64,000 nucleotides of DNA from Anaerofilum faecale (GTDB taxonomy: Bacteria; Bacillota; Clostridia; Oscillospirales; Ruminococcaceae). This document shows positions 61,662-64,000 of this stretch, one piece after another; within the stretch, counting starts at the first letter, position 1; each line of letters starts with the position of its first letter. Both the position numbers and the translations under genes were made by a program. The notes under the pieces were generated by a model that was not told the DNA's origin, made no database searches, and saw only the letters and a list, made by a program, of their open reading frames with translations. The DNA lies in assembly GCA_019114265.1 (NCBI GenBank), contig DXFV01000008.1, positions 95,406 through 159,405 of the forward strand, in the 5' to 3' direction.

Positions 61662-62918
61662 TTGAAGTATGGCTGTTTATACTGGAAGAATACAGGCAAT
61701 ATCGGTGACGATATCCAAACCTATGCGCAAAAACAGTTTTTGCCGCGGATCGACTATCTGGTGGACAGGGAGCATTTGAATCTTTTTCGCTCCAGGGAGC
61801 ACGAAAAGGTTGCCTGTATTATGAACGGGTGGTATCTGCACGCGGAAGGAATGGCATGGCCTCCTTCGGCGGATCTCGTTCCGCTGCCCGTCTCGATGCA
61901 TTTTACTCCAACCCTTTCTTTCCTGCATGAGGACAAACAGGACGACGGCGAGAATGTACAGATCGAGTATCTGAAACAATACGCACCCATTGGATGCCGT
62001 GATACAAAGACCTTGGAGCTGATGAAGCAGAATGGGGTGCCCGCGTATTTTACCGGCTGTATGACGCTCACGATAGAGCCTTTTGAAGGCGTAACGCCGA
62101 GCGGAGAGGTTATTCTGGTGGACGTTCCCGAAAAGATTCAGGAATACGTCAAAAGCAAGGTGCTGTCCGCCCATGTGGACACGCACGAAAACCTGTCCCT
62201 TTATTACGATTCTTTTGAATCCCGGATGCAGCAGGCCGAAGAGCGCTTGAAGCGATACCAGGCGGCAAAGCTGGTGATCACAACCCGCCTGCACTGCTGC
62301 ATGCCCTGCCTGGCGCTGGGGACGCCCGTCCTTCTGTTGTACGAGGGAAGGGAAAGCGAGCGGTACGAAGGATTGCGGCAATATGCGCGTGTTGCAACAC
62401 AGGAAGAGATCCTGACCGGAAAATGGGATGGGTTCCTGGCAGACCCGCAGCCCAATCCGACGGAATTCCGGGAGACCGCCAGCCGCCTGAAGGAGATCGT
62501 CCGAAAATTTGTGGCTCATCCGGAGGAATATGTCCGGACCTATGTATGGGACGAGTATGCATTTTATTGCAAACAGATGGAACTCATCTGCAAAAAAGAA
62601 CAAGAGGATGAGGAAAAATACGAGAACCGGCTTGTGCAAATGCAGGAGGCGTGGGAGTTTGTAAGGAAATACGAAAGAGATGCAAAGGTGCTGTTTGAGA
62701 AGATCGAAAACGCCAATCAGCAGATCTTGCAGCTGAATCAGGACAACCAGACACTGCGGCAGAACAATCAAACGTTGGAAGCGCAGAATACGGCACTGGA
62801 ACAGAACGTACAGCAATTGAGAGAAGAAATAGAAAAAATATATCGTTCAAGAAGCTGGCAATTTTGCAGGAAGGTCCAACTGCTTCGGAGCAGAATACAG
62901 CGGAAGAAACCCTTATAA
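61662..62918 (+). CDS. Polysaccharide pyruvyl transferase-like protein with C-terminal coiled coil
   Basis: A 418-residue protein. The N-terminal part has the family start WKNTGNIGDDIQTYA (8-22) and the conserved late motif ITTRLHCCMPCLALGTPVLLLYEG (in pieces, about 206-229). Residues about 315-395 are a Gln/Asn-rich coiled coil (NQQILQLNQDNQTLRQNNQTLE), and the tail SRSWQFCRKVQLLRSRIQRKKP resembles tails of clostridial glycosyltransferases. It probably acts on surface polysaccharide, but the transferred group is unproven. TTG at 61662 follows GAGGTG; GTG 61653 overlaps that site. Confidence 0.75.
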   Translation: MKYGCLYWKNTGNIGDDIQTYAQKQFLPRIDYLVDREHLNLFRSREHEKVACIMNGWYLHAEGMAWPPSADLVPLPVSMHFTPTLSFLHEDKQDDGENVQIEYLKQYAPIGCRDTKTLELMKQNGVPAYFTGCMTLTIEPFEGVTPSGEVILVDVPEKIQEYVKSKVLSAHVDTHENLSLYYDSFESRMQQAEERLKRYQAAKLVITTRLHCCMPCLALGTPVLLLYEGRESERYEGLRQYARVATQEEILTGKWDGFLADPQPNPTEFRETASRLKEIVRKFVAHPEEYVRTYVWDEYAFYCKQMELICKKEQEDEEKYENRLVQMQEAWEFVRKYERDAKVLFEKIENANQQILQLNQDNQTLRQNNQTLEAQNTALEQNVQQLREEIEKIYRSRSWQFCRKVQLLRSRIQRKKPL

Positions 62919-62950
62919 ATTGCCGCAGTTATTAGGAGGGTCTATCAAAA

Positions 62951-64000
62951 ATGAATATAAAACGAGTGCTCGCTCTGTGTGCAGCAACAACCATTCTGAT
63001 ACAGAGCTTCCCCTTGGCTGCGTTTGCACAGCAAGATGTGGTCGGGAAAGAAAGCAGTTCTGTATCCGCTGCCACCTCTGCGGAGACAGATTCCTCTGTG
63101 CCGTCGGGCGACAGGGAGGAAGTGATTGTTCCCACCGAAACGCCCACGCCTGCTCCCACGTCAACTCCCACCCCCACTCTTACTCCGACTCCGACGCCTG
63201 TACCTACCAACGCCCCTGCGCCCGAGGAGCCGGTTTTGCCGGCAACTCCCACGCCCAGTCCCACCCCTGCGATACCGACCGAGGCCCCTTCCATCCCGTC
63301 GAATTCTGAGGAAATGGATGAGATCGAGAGCGGTTCCGGCCAGGAGACCCAACAGAATAAGGGCTGGATCACGGATTCTCAGGGAAACCGCTATTATATC
63401 GATGAAAACGGACAGTATCTGAAAGGCTGGCAGATGATCGGCGGCCGCCGGTATCGATTTGACGAAGTGACCGGTGTGCAGAAGATCGACTTCCAGAAAT
63501 ACGGCGAAAGCTACTGGTACTACTACGACGCCTCGGGCAACCTGCTGCCCCCGGGCTGGAATACATTGAAAGACACCCGCCGGTATGTCACGGAGGGCGG
63601 CAGCTTTGTGTTTGGCCTGCAGCTCATTGACAGAAAGCACTATGTGTTCGGGTCCAGCGGAATTTTGCAATACGGCTGGATCGAACTGGACGGAAACAAA
63701 TACTACGCCGGTTCGGACGGCGCGCTGCTCAAAGGCTGGAATACCATCGACGGAAGCCGGTATTATTTTGATGAAACCGGAGCGATGCTGAAAGGCTGGC
63801 AGATGATCGGCGGCCGCCGGTATCGATTTGACGAAGTGACCGGCGTGCAGAAGATCGACTTTCAGAAATACGGCGAAAGCTACTGGTACTACTACGACGC
63901 CTCGGGCAATCTGCTGCCCCCGGGCTGGAATACATTGAAAGACACCCGCCGGTATGTCACGGAGGGCGGCAGCTTTGTGTTTGGCCTGCAGCTCATTGAC
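62951..64000 (+). CDS. Secreted cell-wall-binding repeat protein (partial, runs off the end)
   Basis: The frame is open from the ATG at 62951 (AGGAGGG upstream) to the window end, 350 codons. It has a signal peptide (1-26, cleavage near AFA-QQD), a Ser/Glu stretch, a Pro/Thr spacer (about 60-115, TPTPTPVPTNAPAP type) and then choline/glucan-binding-type repeats (GWQMIGGRRYRFDE, GWIELDGNKYYAGSDG, GWNTIDGSRYYFDETGAML). These bind wall teichoic acid or glucans. A 369-base unit is tandemly duplicated. Any catalytic domain must lie past 64000. It is 32 bases behind the pyruvyl transferase-like gene, so wall attachment and polysaccharide modification may be linked. Confidence 0.85.
   Translation, partial: MNIKRVLALCAATTILIQSFPLAAFAQQDVVGKESSSVSAATSAETDSSVPSGDREEVIVPTETPTPAPTSTPTPTLTPTPTPVPTNAPAPEEPVLPATPTPSPTPAIPTEAPSIPSNSEEMDEIESGSGQETQQNKGWITDSQGNRYYIDENGQYLKGWQMIGGRRYRFDEVTGVQKIDFQKYGESYWYYYDASGNLLPPGWNTLKDTRRYVTEGGSFVFGLQLIDRKHYVFGSSGILQYGWIELDGNKYYAGSDGALLKGWNTIDGSRYYFDETGAMLKGWQMIGGRRYRFDEVTGVQKIDFQKYGESYWYYYDASGNLLPPGWNTLKDTRRYVTEGGSFVFGLQLID
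63419..64000 (+). repeat. 369-bp tandem repeat within the wall-binding gene
   Basis: The unit 63419-63787 starts again at 63788 and continues to the window edge. Over the 213 bases visible in both copies I see three differences, all silent. Period 369 bases equals 123 codons, so the frame is kept. More copies may follow. Confidence 0.9.

Overview
The window looks like chromosomal core genome of a high-GC, spore-forming Clostridia member, most likely Oscillospirales/Ruminococcaceae. This rests on the Gram-positive gene orders (spoIVB-spo0A, rqcP-yabP-yabQ-divIC-yabR, miaB-ymcA-mutS-mutL-miaA, sepF-ylmH-divIVA-lspA), the sporulation genes, strong Shine-Dalgarno (SD) sites, frequent GTG/TTG starts and the GC-rich third codon positions that open long false antisense frames. 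No rRNA, tRNA, CRISPR array, insertion sequence or prophage was seen.

Layout. 1-4070: the end of an unknown gene, then a peptide-use cluster (class A beta-lactamase-like hydrolase, dipeptide epimerase, oligopeptide-binding lipoprotein). 4107-4838 (-): a methyltransferase. 5131-8404: an SPFH / zinc-ribbon / TPM cassette resembling Bacillus YdjI-YdjG-YdjH. 8656-10738 (-): spo0A and spoIVB. 10951-12486: siroheme sulfite/nitrite reductase. 12686-14201: an NTF2-like protein and a fused IspD-IspF. 14311-25727: a long colinear run with c-di-AMP synthase CdaA and CdaR, an FAD dehydrogenase, RecJ, Rel, Dtd, an MBL hydrolase, HemZ and a uridine-kinase-like protein. 25825-28759: a zinc-ribbon protein, HU, then rqcP-yabP-yabQ-divIC-yabR. 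28992-31422: hibernation factor HPF, an rRNA methyltransferase and a zinc-ribbon membrane protein. 31480-32448 (-): a pseudouridine synthase. 32540-36327: RadC and a double GT-C glycosyltransferase. 36464-41809: UvrB, UvrA and a cytidine deaminase-like protein. 41918-50730: MiaB, a YlbF/YmcA protein, MutS, MutL, MiaA and an HlyD-like adaptor. 50879-56809: SepF, YlmH, DivIVA, LspA, RluD, a HAD phosphatase and a split transketolase. 56941-60778: ComEA-like protein, polyphosphate kinase and an AI-2E-family exporter. 61020-64000: a more AT-rich end with a small HTH regulator, a polysaccharide pyruvyl transferase-like protein and a cell-wall-binding repeat protein that runs off the window.

The genes fall into functional blocks: second messengers (CdaA, Rel), sporulation and cortex (Spo0A, SpoIVB, YabP, YabQ), division (DivIC, SepF, DivIVA), DNA repair (RecJ, RadC, UvrAB, MutSL), tRNA/rRNA maintenance (Dtd, MiaA, MiaB, RluD, RqcP, HPF) and cell surface (GT-C fusion, pyruvyl transferase, repeat protein). 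Most points of interest are architectural or regulatory: a promoter nested in a terminator, an in-frame IspDF fusion that keeps an ispF ribosome site, an atypical Spo0A receiver, a two-in-one GT-C enzyme, promoter pairs with shared sequence, and a near-identical 369-bp tandem repeat. All were read by eye; no similarity search was run.
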